Below, piece by piece: positions 35,997 to 47,689 of a DNA stretch of 64,000 nucleotides; position 1 is the first letter of the stretch; each line of letters begins with the position of its first letter. The DNA lies in NCBI RefSeq assembly GCF_027595985.1, contig NC_073305.1:81041974-81105973 (forward strand), given 5' to 3'. Under the pieces are notes generated by a model. It searched no databases. It worked only from the letters and a program-made list of their open reading frames with translations, and was not told the DNA's origin. The DNA is from Sorex araneus. Taxonomy: Eukaryota; Chordata; Mammalia; Eulipotyphla; Soricidae. Made by a program: the position numbers and the translations under genes.

Positions 35997-38140
35997 TACC
36001 CAAAAGTCCATGGCTTTCCTATATGCAAATAATGAGAGAGAAGAAAGTGACCTGAGAAAAGCAATCCCATTCACAATTGCGCCTCAAAAAATCAAACACC
36101 TCGGAATCAGCTTAACAAAGGAGGTAAAGGACTTGTATAATGAAAACTATAAAACACTACTTCAGGAAATAAAAGAGGACACGAGGAAATGGAAAGACAT
36201 CCCCTGCTCATGGATTGGAAGAATTAATATTGTCAAAATGGCAATTCTCCCCAAAGCACTGTACAAATTCAATGCGATCCCTATAGGGATACCCTTGACA
36301 TTCTTCAAAGAAATGGAGCAAGCGCTCCTGAAATTCATATGGAACAATAAGCCCCCACGAATAGCTAAAGCAATCCTTGGGAAAAAGAAAATGGGAGGAA
36401 TCAACCTCCCCAACTTCCAACTCTACTACAAAGCGGTAGTCATTAAAACAGCATGGTACTGGAACAAAGGCAGAGCGGCAGACCAATGGAACAGGGTTGA
36501 ATACTCTGACATACACCCCCAAATATATGATCATCTAATCTTTGATAAGGGAGCAAGAAATGTGAAGTGGAGCAAGGAAAGCATGTTTAACAAATCGTGC
36601 TGGCAAAACTGGACGGCTACATGCAAAAAAATGGGCTTAGACCTCCACCTATCACCATGTACAAAAATCAGATCAAACTGGATTAAAGACCTCAACATCA
36701 GACCAGAATCCCTAAGGTACATTGAAGATAAGGTCGGCAAAACCCTCCACAACATTGAAGCCAAAGGTATCTTCAAAGCTGACACGCCACTGGCTAAGCT
36801 AGTGAAAACAAAGATAAATAAATGGGACTATCTCAAACTAAGAAGCTTCTGCAACTCAAAAGAAACAGTGACCAGAATACAAAGACAGTCTACAGAATGG
36901 GAAAGGATATTTATGCAGTACCCATCCGATAAAGGGTTGATAACAAGGATATACAATGCACTGGTTGAACTCCACAAGAAGAAAACTGCCAACCCAATCA
37001 AAAAATGGGCTGATGAAATGAACAGAAACTTTTCCAAAGAAGAAATCCGAATGGCTAAGAGGCACATGAGAAAATGTTCAACATCACTAATCATCAGGGA
37101 GATGCAGATCAAAACAACAATGAGATATCATCTCACACCACAGAGACTGGCCCACATCCCCAAAAACGAAAGCAACCGGTGTTGGCGTGGATGTGGGGAG
37201 AAAGGGACTCTCCTTCACTGCTGGTGGGAATGCCGACTGGTTCAGCCCTTTTGGAAAACAATATGGACGATTCTCAAAAAGTTAGAAATTGAGCTCCCAT
37301 TTGACCCAGCAATACCACTCCTGGGAATATATCCCGGAGAGGCAAAAAGGTATAGTAGAGATGACATCTGCATTTCCATGTTCATTGCCGCTCTGTTCAC
37401 AATAGCCACAATATGGAAAAAACCAGAGTGCCCGAAAACAGATGATTGGCTAAAGAAACTCTGGTATATTTACACAATAGAATACTATGTAGCTGTCAGG
37501 AAACATGAAGTCATGAAATTTGCATACAAGTGGATCAACATGGAAAGTATCATGTTGAGTGAAATGAGTCAGAAAGAGACAGACATAGAAAGATTGCACT
37601 CATATGTGGAATATAATGTAACTGAGAAGTACAAGTTGGAAACGATGCAACTTCTGGCAGATATCTCTCTGGAATTAGTTACTAAAATACTAAATTACAG
37701 AAACCCAAAACTGAGAGGCCGCTAAGTGTGGTCACTCGACCTCATACCTCTTCATCCTCAGCAATGGAAAACAAATTATCTAATGCTTCCTTTTCAGCAG
37801 GTCTGACTTTAGGGGAGAGACTCTCCAAACAATAATAGTGAATTTTGTTGAAATATTGTATGCAATCAAAGTGAAAGTAAAGTGAAATTTATTAGTTACA
37901 CAGGCGGGGGGGCTAAGGGTGGGGGGGCTAGGGGCGTGGGGGGGTTTGGGGTCGGAGGGGGCGGGGTGGAGCTATACTGGGATTCTTGGTGGTGGAATAT
38001 GAGCACTGGTGAAGGGATGGGTATTCGAGCATTGTATAACTGAGATTTAAACCTGAAAACTTTGTAACTTTCCACATGGTGACTCAATAAAAAATTAAAA
38101 AAATAATAATAATAATAAAGTTGTACCCCTAAAAAAAAAA
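35997..38140 (+). mobile_element. Young 5'-truncated L1 with open ORF2 C-terminus
   Basis: Perfect 16-bp target duplication, aagaagttattgatct, at 35981-35996 and 38141-38156. A continuous frame of 571 codons (36010-37725) covers the ORF2 region after the reverse transcriptase, ending with a normal stop. It includes the zinc-knuckle-like C-x3-C-x7-H-x4-C motif (CWRGC...HCWWEC, codons about 392-409). ORF2 is usually near 1,275 codons, so endonuclease and polymerase are missing and the copy is dead on arrival. Codons in the open part are nearly undamaged, suggesting recent insertion. The start ATG is internal and not a real initiation site. The 3'UTR holds a G-rich tract at 37903-37975 and ends in an A-tail. 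Confidence 0.96.
37903..37975 (+). repeat. G-rich tract in L1 3'UTR
   Basis: Seven or more runs of four to seven G separated by short spacers, able in principle to form G-quadruplexes. The same position is G-rich in the other L1 3' ends here (31705-31722, 32715-32733) and C-rich in antisense copies (24890-24912, 63612-63630). Confidence 0.9.
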
Positions 38141-38164
38141 AAGAAGTTATTGATCTGGAAAAGA

Positions 38165-38720
38165 GGCTTTGAAGTACAGTCTAAGGTGTCTTGAGCATTT
38201 AGGATTTGCTTTAGCTATTCTGGGAGTTTTGTGATATATGTAAATTTTAGAAGTACTTGTTCTATGTCCTTGAAAAGTACCATAGAATTTTTTTTTAGGA
38301 TTGCAGTACATCTATAGGTTACTTTGAGCAGGATCATCATATTAACAATGCTGCTTTTTCCAATCCATGAAAAATGAATATGTTTCCATTTCCTTCAGGA
38401 ATGATTTATAATTTTTACTAAATAGGTCTTTCACCATCTTTTAAAAATCGAGTCTTAGATTCTTGAGGGTTTTTTTAAGGGACCTAATTTTAAAAGAGAC
38501 AGTTTTTTCTAATTAAATTTTTTTTCTTTTCTACACTGTTGCTAATATATAAGAATGCAGCATATATCTGTTTGTTGATTTTTCAGCCTGCTACTTTATT
38601 ATACAAATTTATTGTTTCTTGTTCTTTTTTAGTGGAGTTTGTAGAGTTTTCTACATCCAAAATCATATCATCTACAAATAGTGAGAATTTGACTTCTTTA
38701 GCAATCTGAGTTCCTAAAAA
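38165..38720 (-). mobile_element. Older L1 ORF2 fragment
   Basis: Antisense ORF2 remnants: 'tttagctattctgggagttt', 'caatgctgctttttccaatc', 'tccatttccttcaggaatga'. Diverged relative of the segment at 770-930. It lies head to head with the next L1 fragment. Confidence 0.75.
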
Positions 38721-38754
38721 TAAACCTACACTGCAAGAGAAATAAAGTCTAAAA

Positions 38755-39393
38755 TAAAGACGCCCCACTGATTGAAAGAAAACATTTACATGTCACATTG
38801 CAGACAAAGAGCTAATCTCCAAGATATATAAAGCACTCTTAAAACACAACAATAATAACAACAGCAGCAGCAGCAGCAAAAAAATAAAACACCACAAAAC
38901 TTTAAAAAATCATCAAAAATGGGGCGAATATGGGGCTGGAGTGATAGCATAGTGGGTAGGGTGTTTGCCTTCCACGTGGCCAAACTGGGTTCGATTCCCA
39001 GCATCCCATATGGTTCCCTGAGCACCGCCAGGGGTAATTCCTGAGTGCAGAGCCAGAAGTGACCCCTGTGCATCGCCGGGTGTGACCCAAAAAGAAAACA
39101 TTATGGGGAGAATAGGAGGAGTTGAACAGAAAGTTCCTGGAAAATGACATAAAAATGGGGAAGAGGCATATTTAAAAATGCTCATCAAAAATGCTGATCA
39201 TAATCAATATGGTAACTGAAATCACCTCGCCTCAGAAAAAAATGGTCTATATAAAAAGTTCCAGAAGCAATTAAGTGTTGGCAGGGATGTGACAAAAAGA
39301 AAAAGAAAAAGAACTCTTATTCACTGCTGGTGGGACTGTTGCTTGGCTCATACTCTTGGGGAAAGTTTAGAGAATTCTCAAAAAGTTAATAAT
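38755..39393 (+). mobile_element. Older L1 ORF2 fragment, SINE-interrupted
   Basis: Sense ORF2 remnants: 'gctaatctccaagatatata' (38813), then the inserted SINE at 38934-39100. It resumes with 'ggaaaatgacataaaaatgg', 'attcactgctggtgggactg' and 'gaattctcaaaaagttaa'. The frame is shattered. Confidence 0.8.
38934..39100 (+). mobile_element. SINE-A copy in L1
   Basis: Well preserved sense copy ('ggggctggagtgatagcata', 'gtgcatcgccgggtgtgacc'), interrupting the older L1. The 40.0-kb duplicate of this L1 stretch lacks it. Confidence 0.92.
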
Positions 39394-39550
39394 AGGGCTG
39401 GAGAGATAGTACAAGATTAAAGTTGCATGTTTTAGACCCTGGTCTGAATCTCACATATGATCCCCTGAGCACTACCAGGAGTCACTCCTAAGCATGTATG
39501 GCTTCTGAGCACCACTGGGAACGAACACAAAGGCAAATAAATAAATAGTT
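39394..39550 (+). mobile_element. Old SINE-A copy
   Basis: Sense: 'agggctggagagatagtaca', 'gatcccctgagcactaccag', tail (AAAT)n. Immediately abuts the L1 fragment. Confidence 0.75.
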
Positions 39551-39654
39551 GAAAAAAATGGATGGTGACAAGATTTTGGGATGTGCTCATTGGCTTAGAA
39601 TGCAGATTATTAAGCTTTGGGATGCATAATTTAAAAAATAAAAAATCTGTTTTG

Positions 39655-39834
39655 GGGCCAGAACGATAGTACAGAAGGTGGGACAGCAATGGTTGCCTTT
39701 CATGTGGCCAACCTGAGTTTGATCCCTGGCTTCCCATATGATCCTCTGAGCGCACCAGGAGTGACCCTTGATTGCAGAGCCAGAAGGAAGCCCTGAGAAC
39801 TATTGGGTGTAGCCAACCCCCTCCCCCCAATCAA
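39655..39834 (+). mobile_element. SINE-A copy
   Basis: Sense: 'ggggccagaacgatagtaca', 'gaactattgggtgtagccaa'. Flanks share 'aaaatctg(t/c)ttt' at about 39645 and 39833, a likely target duplication. Confidence 0.85.
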
Positions 39835-40020
39835 AATCTGCTTTAAATGTGATGTCATCAGCAACTGTTTTATTTGTGCATCTATTTCACAGATGGCCTA
39901 TATACACAGGCTCACATGAAAACTTTCTCTGGAGAAAGGAGTTTGTGAGTTGAAAAGAGTTTAAGAATCTTGAATTAAGAGATAAGAGCAGCTCTCCTAT
40001 AGAGATGTGGATGTCTGAAT

Positions 40021-40100
40021 GATTTTTAAAAAATCATCAAAATGGGGAGAACAGGAGGAGTTGAACAGAAAATTACTGGAAAATGGCATAAAGATGGTGA
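40021..40100 (+). mobile_element. L1 fragment, paralogous empty site
   Basis: 'aaaaaatcatcaaaatgggg' followed directly by 'agaacaggaggagttgaaca' and 'ggaaaatggcataaagatgg'. This matches 38905-38930 plus 39107-39160 without the SINE between them. Confidence 0.75.
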
Positions 40101-40659
40101 AGCCTGTTGATCATCTCTACCCTAGAATGCCTGAGTGAAAAAGTGCTTTCAGAAAGGGAGGAGAAGGCAGTAGGTGATGGGGAGATAATACTTTATGGGC
40201 AATATTGTGATATAGTATGGCATTAATCCCAGCCCTCTTTTCCCTTAGCACTAAACCCTCCTTCTAAATAGAAGACATCTAATTTATTTGAGAAAACCCT
40301 CAAACAAAGGGGTGACGTGGGAGATGCCCAGCACAAACATCCATCTTTTCTCTCCACCATCAAAATGCTATCCAGGTGTTTTGTGCACAACAGAGGGGCT
40401 GGAGTTTATTTTGTAAGTACAAAAGGAAAAGAAAATTTGTTCTCCAAATGAACTTATTCTATTTTAAACTTAGACCATTGGTCTAAGCATCACAAATCGC
40501 TCTTGAATTGCTGCTTCTGTTCTTGACAGACTTAAGCTTAAATACAGGATGCAGTATCAAAATGAAATAGTTGGGAAAACAATGACTGCAGTTTTGTCAA
40601 TGGTTGTGAGTGCCATTGAGTGAACCATTTCTCCTTAGCAAAGCAGTAAGAAGAGAGGA

Positions 40660-40800
40660 GTGGGACTGGAGGGAAAGCTCAAAGGGCATGAGTACATGCT
40701 TTGCACCAAGTACTCTCCCTAGCACTGCATGTATCCATGAGCACTAAGCCAGGAGTAGCCCTTAAGCACTGCTGGATGTGACCCTATAAAGTATAAATAA
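40660..40800 (+). mobile_element. Old SINE-A copy
   Basis: Sense: 'gactggagggaaagctcaaa', 'gccaggagtagcccttaagc', 'actgctggatgtgaccct'. Confidence 0.7.
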
Positions 40801-40836
40801 GAGGAGGATAACACAGCTAAAAATAAGCAATTCTCT

Positions 40837-41023
40837 GGGGACTGGAGCAATAGCACAGTGGGTAGGGCTTTTGCCTTGCACACAGCCAACCCAGGTTTGA
40901 TTCCCAGCATCCCATATGGTCCCCGGAACACCACCAGGGGTAATTTCTGAGTGCAGAGCCAGGAGTAACCCCTGTGCATAGCCGGGTGTGACCCAAAAAT
41001 CAAAATAAATAAATAAATAAATA
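40837..41023 (+). mobile_element. SINE-A copy
   Basis: Sense: 'ggggactggagcaatagcac', 'tgtgcatagccgggtgtgac', tail (AAAT)n. Target duplication aaaaataa(g/a)caat(t/c)ct at 40822-40836 and about 41024-41038. Confidence 0.92.
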
Positions 41024-41125
41024 AAAATAAACAATCCTCATTCATCACTATTTTTATACACTTGCCAAACATATGGACATCACAATAAAAATATTGGGAA
41101 ACAGTGATAAAACTAATATAACTTG

Positions 41126-41291
41126 GGGCTGGAGCAATAGCACAGTGAGTAGGGCATTTGTCTTGCACACGGCCATCCTGGGTTCTATTCCCAGCATCCC
41201 ATATGGTCCCCTTAGCACCACCAGGGGTAATTCCTGAGTGCAAAGCCAGGAATAACCCCTATGCATCGCCGGGTGTGATGCAAAAAAAAAG
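41126..41291 (+). mobile_element. SINE-A copy
   Basis: Sense: 'ggggctggagcaatagcaca', 'atgcatcgccgggtgtgatg'. Target duplication taatataactt at 41115-41125 and 41292-41302. Confidence 0.93.
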
Positions 41292-41302
41292 TAATATAAC
41301 TT

Positions 41303-42177
41303 ACTCAATTTTATTTAACTACTATGGTTGAGGGGGATGCAATTGTTTATACAACAAACTCATCAGAATAAATTGGATTTGAAACTTCTGAAACCCACAG
41401 GGATTTTAAGCTTGCTCACTGCTCAAAAGCAGTCAGTTATTTCTCTGTATAAGAGGAGAAAAGTTCCATCTAGTACTTCTCAAATATAAGATAGTGCAAA
41501 GCTATTTAACTGAATAGTCCTCTGTCATTAAAATTTTATAATATTTTCCAATCAACTTAGAATGTGCGTAGGATGTCATAGACCTCAGACATGCAGGCAC
41601 CATGCTGCCACTGACATGTTGGTATAAAGAATGAATTTCTTTCTCCTCTCTATGTTTTATATCATTGCCCCTCAAGAAGATGTTTTCTCTTCTATGCTGT
41701 TTATTGATTATTCCCACCTATCCCTTAAAGTTGTTCTCATACCACTTTCCTGTGAACTCCAGTGAAATTTATGATTATTCATCATCTGATATTAAACATG
41801 TATCATTTTATACTGGTCAGTAGAGCTTGCTTTTCATGTTACTATTGTCTCATATTCCCACTACATTATAACCATTATAAGCAATTCAGAAATGATCCAT
41901 CTTTGGATTATTCAATGTTAAATAAAATGAGTTTAATTATAAACTTCTCAAGGGACATATAGTATATATAGTTATACTTGATAAGTATTTACTGAATGAA
42001 ATAATAGTCACATTAGTGCTAAAGTTTCAAGAGCTATTTGTTAAGTTGAAATTACTATGACTAATTGACTATTACTATGACTCATTGACTATCTGCTGGA
42101 TCTGTATTTTGCCTTTCTTTTTTTAGGTATAAAGTACATATTTATTTTAAATACTTTAATTCTTCTTTGTTTCTTGG
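41303..42177. other. Unassigned AT-rich DNA
   Basis: No gene. A 20-bp tandem duplication with one mismatch (attactatgactaattgact) lies at 42051-42090. Confidence 0.5.
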
Positions 42178-42335
42178 TAGCACCTCAGTGTTCTGGGGAG
42201 CCAATCCTATAGCTCAGAACTTGGGGGATCACTTCCGCTGGAGCTTGGTGGACCACGTGATGCCAGGGATCTAACCCAGTCCTCCTACATGCAAAGCATG
42301 TGCACTTTCCCTCAGAACCATCTCTCTAGCCTCGA
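42178..42335 (-). mobile_element. Old SINE copy
   Basis: Antisense: 'ccagggatctaacccagtcc', 'tgcaaagcatgtgcactttc', 'accatctctctagcct'. Confidence 0.75.
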
Positions 42336-42536
42336 AGCTATGCTTTGAATTAATTTCCCAACAACTGTGATTTTCCTTAGTAATTTAAGATAAGCTCATG
42401 ACTCTGTGGTTAATTACTGTCCTGGGATACATGAGGGAGTCAAATACACACAGACAAGTAGATATCACAGTATCTATTCCTGCTTTCTCCAGAATGGCAG
42501 CCTAAATCTTATTTTTTGAAGAATAGTAGTCTGAGA

Positions 42537-42592
42537 CATTACTGGTGCCTGCTCGATCAAAATCGATGAACAATGGGATAAGAGTGCTACTC
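42537..42592 (+). mobile_element. RTE/SINE-B tail only
   Basis: Only the last 55 bp of the RTE-type 3' end: 'attactggtgcctgctcgatc', 'aaatcgatgaacaatggg', then short 'gctactc' repeats. An extreme 5' truncation. Confidence 0.85.
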
Positions 42593-44074
42593 TTATTATA
42601 TTTTCTTTTCCTCCAAAAGTGGCTTTCTAAACTGGATAATGTTGCCAAAAACCTGGACTTTGGCACTGTAATTTAACCCTTTTAATCAATTAGCACAAGG
42701 AGGCATCCTATTGCCAAGAATGGGAAACAAGGAAACTACAGCTGCTGGCTTTGGGGTATATTCCTGGGGGTGTGAGTTAGGTGGGTAGAGCAAGCACTTG
42801 CCTTTGTGCTATGTGTGACCTCTTTTCAGATATACCCACTCAACAATGGAAATCCTCTATATTTTCTCTGCTTAAACTCATAAATTAAGAGAAGACTGTC
42901 CACCATAATGAAACTTTCCATTTTATTCTGCCTGCTACGAGTCTTGAAGTCTGGTAGGTTTATGCTATTTTTTCTTGCCTGTTTTGTGCAGCATACATAG
43001 TAGCTTCTCATCCACAGGAGGTGCCAAGTAAAGGGGTTCTTCAGCCAAATGTATTTTCAGAGCTCCCTTGATTTGGCAGAAGTCCAGTTATTCCATGCTG
43101 GCAGCATCATCAAATACTTATTTCATAAATTTGGCCAAACTTTATGTACTCACTTGTGAGAGGGGTACTTGGACTGCCACAGGGACCTGATCTCCATGGA
43201 GTGACAGCTGTGAAGACACAGACTTTGTGTTCATGATAAACTTTGATGGTCAGCCATTAATAACTTTCTCTGATTCACTGACTATTTGATACTTGAAAAC
43301 ATAAATTGGTTCCTGGTATGCAAAGTAAAACCAAGTGAAATTTTCTGGGGATTATAATTTGAGTTTGTGGAATTACATTTCTAATGTAAAGATATATCTT
43401 AGTCTTCATTGTCCAAAAGAAGTCACTCACTTTGTTGAATAACTTCCCATTTTGTCTATCTTTGAAAACAAAATATTTCATGGGTTGACTTTTTCAGGGG
43501 GTAACAGAAAAATCAGGGCCTTATAAAAAAATAGAAAATCAATCATAAAAACTTACCATGGAGTTTTAAAGTTGACTTATCTATTCAACATCCATCTTTA
43601 ACCTACAGAATTTTGACTACTATGTATTTATTTTGAGACACCTCAGACTCAAAATCCTCCAGAGGAAAACTTATTATCTTCTCCCTTAACTTGCTTTTTT
43701 TCCTGGTTTTTCTCTTCCCCTATCACTTTTAGCCACCTATATTTAAAGTTATAGTCATACTCAAATATTTTCCCATTTCTAATTATATTTAAAATGTGGT
43801 ACATCATTCCACATCTCACATGTGAAATATTAGCATGACCATCTAAATTCAAACATGCTCCATTATAACTCAATCTATACAATACCCTTTAAACATTCCT
43901 TACTGCCTTGTGCACTGTGCAACAATTCCTAAAGCAGATATTTAGGGGCCTTTCCATTTGGGACAAAGCATTTTTTCAATTTTACTCTGCACCACCTATA
44001 TCTGGCTCCACAACCAGTAAAATCATAAACTCCTAATTAGAGTAATCCTGCATAAAAGGACCATTTGTTCATAC
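42593..44074. other. Unassigned DNA
   Basis: No gene or repeat family recognised. A weak antisense SINE-like phrase near 42760-42825 was not called. Confidence 0.4.
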
Positions 44075-44280
44075 TGTTTCCTCAGTCTGGAAGTTCATTA
44101 ACTTTCAAAACTCACTTTCTACAGCAGGTTGGAATGTCAGCTCACCCTGACCAGATACGTATCTCTCTTGAATCTCCAGCATGGTGCTTAGGCATCTTTC
44201 ACTCAATTTTGCTGGTAATTATTTATACACCTGCTGTTCACTCTGCAGTCTTCCATATATTGTCTCCTGAGGAATGACAG
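44075..44280 (-). mobile_element. L2-like fragment
   Basis: 'actgtttcctcagtctggaa' followed by 'gtcagctcaccctgaccaga' and 'tgctgttcactctgcagtct' resembles the antisense 3' region of ancient L2 LINEs. Diverged; called from phrase order only. Confidence 0.4.
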
Positions 44281-44640
44281 CATGCTGCAGTTTTTCTCTG
44301 AACTTCTGCTGGAAGCTTACTATATATGGGATACTGCTGTGAATATTGCAAGGACTCTATATTAAACAGTGTCATGAATGTGAATAAATTAGATACTGCT
44401 GATTTAACTGGAATATTGTGGTCTCTCCATTATGCTTATTACTTTTAGAATCATAAAACTCCTGCTGGCATTAAAAAAACTGTGATGTCTTTATAACCCC
44501 TTCTTAAAAAGAATAGCCATCAGGTAATCCTTTAAATTGGCTCGCATTACACAATTTGTTGCAAAACATTTGTTTAAAATTCTCTTTAAACCATTTTCTT
44601 TGTTTAAATTACTCCCATTCCAATTTCAAAGATGAATATA

Positions 44641-44815
44641 AAAGGGCTACAGAGATAGTGTGGCAGGTGGGGGAATTACTTATATGCAGCCAATCTTGGT
44701 TCAATCCCTAGCACCACATATAGTCCTCTGATCATTGCTAAGAGAGATCTCAGAGCATAGAATCAGGATTAAGCCCCAAATACTGCTAGGTGTAGCTCCC
44801 AAACCAACAAAAAAA
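44641..44815 (+). mobile_element. Old SINE-A copy
   Basis: Sense: 'agggctacagagatagtgtg', 'ggttcaatccctagcaccac', 'aatactgctaggtgtagctc'. Confidence 0.82.
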
Positions 44816-44909
44816 GACAGATATAACAAACTCTCTAGTTACTATTGGGAATATATGAATAGGGAACTTTAAAAAGTCTCCCAGTTTTACAGAAGCTACC
44901 TCTTCTTGT

Positions 44910-46275
44910 TCAAAGCCAGTTGTGTCCCCAAGACATGATGATGGTCAGAGTGAACAGATTTGGCTGTATTGGCCGCCTGGTGACCAGGGCTGCTTTTAAC
45001 TATGGCAAAGTGGAAACTTTGTGGCCGTCAATGATCCTTTCATTGACCTCAGCTCCACGGTCTACATGTTCCAGTATGAGTCCACTGATTGCAAGTTCAA
45101 TGGCAGAGTCAAGGCTAAGAATGGGAAGCGCATCATCAGCAGGAAGTCCATGCCCATCTTCCAGGAATGAGATCCTGCCAACATCAAATGGGGTGAGGCT
45201 GGTGCTGAGTATGGTGTGCAGCTCACTGGGTCTTTGCTACCATGGAGAAGCTGGACACACTTGAAGGGGGGTGCAAAAGGGTCATTATCTCTGCCTCTTC
45301 TGCCAACGCACCAATTTGTGATGATGGTGAACCACAAGGAGTTTGACAACTCCCTCAAGACAGTCAGCAATGCCTCCTACACCACCAGCTGCTTGACCCC
45401 CAACTGACTAAGATCAATGGTAATTTTGGCATCACGGAGGAGCTCATGACCACAGTCTATGCCATCACTGCCACCCAGAAGACCGTGGACAGCCCTTCTG
45501 GGAAACTCTGGTCTGACAGTCGAGGGGCAGCCCAGAACACATCCCCACTGCCACCAGCTATGGGCAGGATCATCCAGGAGCTAAAAGAAAAACTAACTGG
45601 TATTATACCGTGATTCTTGGTGGTGGAATATGTGCACTGGTAAAGGGATGGGTGTTTGAGCATTGTATAACTGAGACTTAAACCTGAAAGCTTTGTAACT
45701 TTCCACATGGTGATTCAATAAAAGAATAAAAAAAACTTAACTGGTATGGCCTTCTGTGTCCCCCAACCCCAATGTGTACATCATGGATCTGACATGCTGC
45801 CTGGAGAATGCTGCCAAAGATAATGACATCAAGAAAGTGGTGAAACAGGCCTCGGAGGGATCCCTTAAAGGGTAACCTGGGCTATACTGAGGACAAGGTT
45901 GTATCCTGCAACTTGAATGTGATACCCACTTCCTCCCCTTTGATGCTGGGGCTGGCATTGCCCTCAATGACCACTTTGTCAAGCTCATTTTCTGGTAGGA
46001 CAATGAGTTTGGCTACAACAACTGGGTGGTGGACCTCATGGTCCACACAGCCTCCAAGGAGTAAGCACCCCAGGACCATCACCCCCAGCAAGAGCTCTAA
46101 GAGGAAGAGAGAGGCCCTCAGCTGCTGGGAGTCCTTCCCACACTCATTCAATAACCAGAGAATCTCCTGACCTCAAGTTTCCATCCCATATCCCCTGGAG
46201 ACCAGGAGGGGCTTAGGGAGCCCTATTTTGTCATGTACCATCACTAAAGTACACTGCACTCTGACTCCCCACCCC
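44910..46275 (+). pseudogene. GAPDH: GAPDH processed pseudogene
   Basis: An intronless, 5'-to-3' collinear copy of the glyceraldehyde-3-phosphate dehydrogenase mRNA. The start region encodes VNRFGCIGRLVTRAAFNYGKVE at 44950-45016; a frameshift follows. The NAD-domain continuation runs to 45170, where CGA of an Arg codon is now TGA. The active-site block reads SNASYTTSC near 45366-45395, so the catalytic cysteine is tyrosine. The C-terminus ends at the normal stop near 46061, followed by 3'UTR up to 'catgtaccatcactaaagta'. The normal enzyme performs the sixth step of glycolysis; this copy cannot. A 126-bp L1 end is inserted at 45604. There is no adjacent promoter and the A-tail is degraded, as expected for an L1-made retrocopy. 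Confidence 0.96.
45604..45730 (+). mobile_element. L1 3' end inside GAPDH pseudogene
   Basis: About 126 bp of young-looking L1 3'UTR ('gattcttggtggtggaatat', 'ccacatggtgattcaataaa') with A-tail. Flanked by 'aaaact(t)aactggtat' at about 45588-45603 and 45732-45747, derived from one GAPDH site. It therefore postdates the pseudogene. Confidence 0.94.
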
Positions 46276-47689
46276 ACCCCCCACAAAAGAAAGTCGTCAA
46301 TTGTTTTTAGGAGAGTTATGCTTAGAATATTGACATAGAGTGGCAAAAATAAATTCTTGGTTTAAAAGCTGCTTTCAAAAAGTGACTAGAAGGAAATAGG
46401 GCAAATCTGATGGATTTCTGTTGTTACTATTAATTTTATTTGCCAATCTATGCACCTCGGGTAACTGAGATTCAATTATAATACACAACTTTGGAATCTG
46501 GGGTAAGGATATCAACAGGCTTCCAGCTCTAAATGATGAAACATTCAACTTAAATTATTGAAAACAATGAACATTCCAGAGATACATTCATATATGAACT
46601 GTTATAAAGATTGAAACATGACATAACTGGAAGTAGATAAACTTCTAAAAATTGAGAATTCATTGAAACATTGGTTCCATGTAAAACCATTTGGTACTGT
46701 ATTCTTTCTATATCTCTACTGTTTTCAGACTCTGCACTCTGTTCTGCCTGAACTCATTGTTAGTAACAGTAGGACTTCATGCCTTCTTATTCCTATCCAG
46801 GGGGAGAGAAAAAGGAGACTTTGAAACATGAAATAGTCTCTCCTTTCAGTTTGATAGGCCATTTTAGGTCAACAATCTAATCCAGGACAAACAGTTGTCT
46901 ACAGGGAAACACTAGGCATCAATTTCTTTACTCTTAGTGTTCTAAAACAGTGAGAAAACTCTCTCTGTGGTAGACTAAGGCTAATTAAAATCATTTGGTA
47001 TGGAGGTCTAAAATGCAAAAAATATACTGTACTGTAAAACACAAAGGACTGGAACTGTAAATATGAACTTGCGTATTAAAACAATGAGCACAACTGACTT
47101 CTTAAATAAACAAATAATTTTTCTAATATAACCTGTGAAAGTATTTGCAAGGTCACTGATTAAGATTGTTGCAAGGATGTTACAAACATTTCTTCATCAC
47201 CAGTAATGAAATTAGATGAAGAGAGTAAATGTTATGCCACATCCCTCTTCCTGAGTGTCCTACCCTAGTTCTTCTGATGCTTATATACCAGAAGGCCTGG
47301 CCCAAGGCAATGATCAAAACAGTTTCTTCTTGATTTTTTTTCAGCAGTATACACAGCTTACTTAGCAATGTAACAAGTGAGAGTTGCCAGCATGACTGCC
47401 ATAGGGCAGGCCTTTGTTGGTACATGTATTACAGATTAGCAAATAGCATTAGAGTTCACAACATGTGACACACATGATTGTTTCACACTAAAACCCTCTT
47501 GTTCCTCACTTATTCCTTCCCCAAAGAGCTCTGGTTTTATTTGGTGGTGGTGGTGGAGGGGGTGTGGTAATCTGCCTTACCAAGGCATTGTTAATCCGTC
47601 TTCTCTTTGTAAGATTTGCTGTGCTCCCCAGTGAATCAGAAACTTCTAATGATATAGAGGAAGGAAACTTGAGAATTTTTTTTCTTTTT
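46276..47689. other. Unassigned DNA
   Basis: No gene or repeat family recognised. AT-rich, short frames only. Confidence 0.45.
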
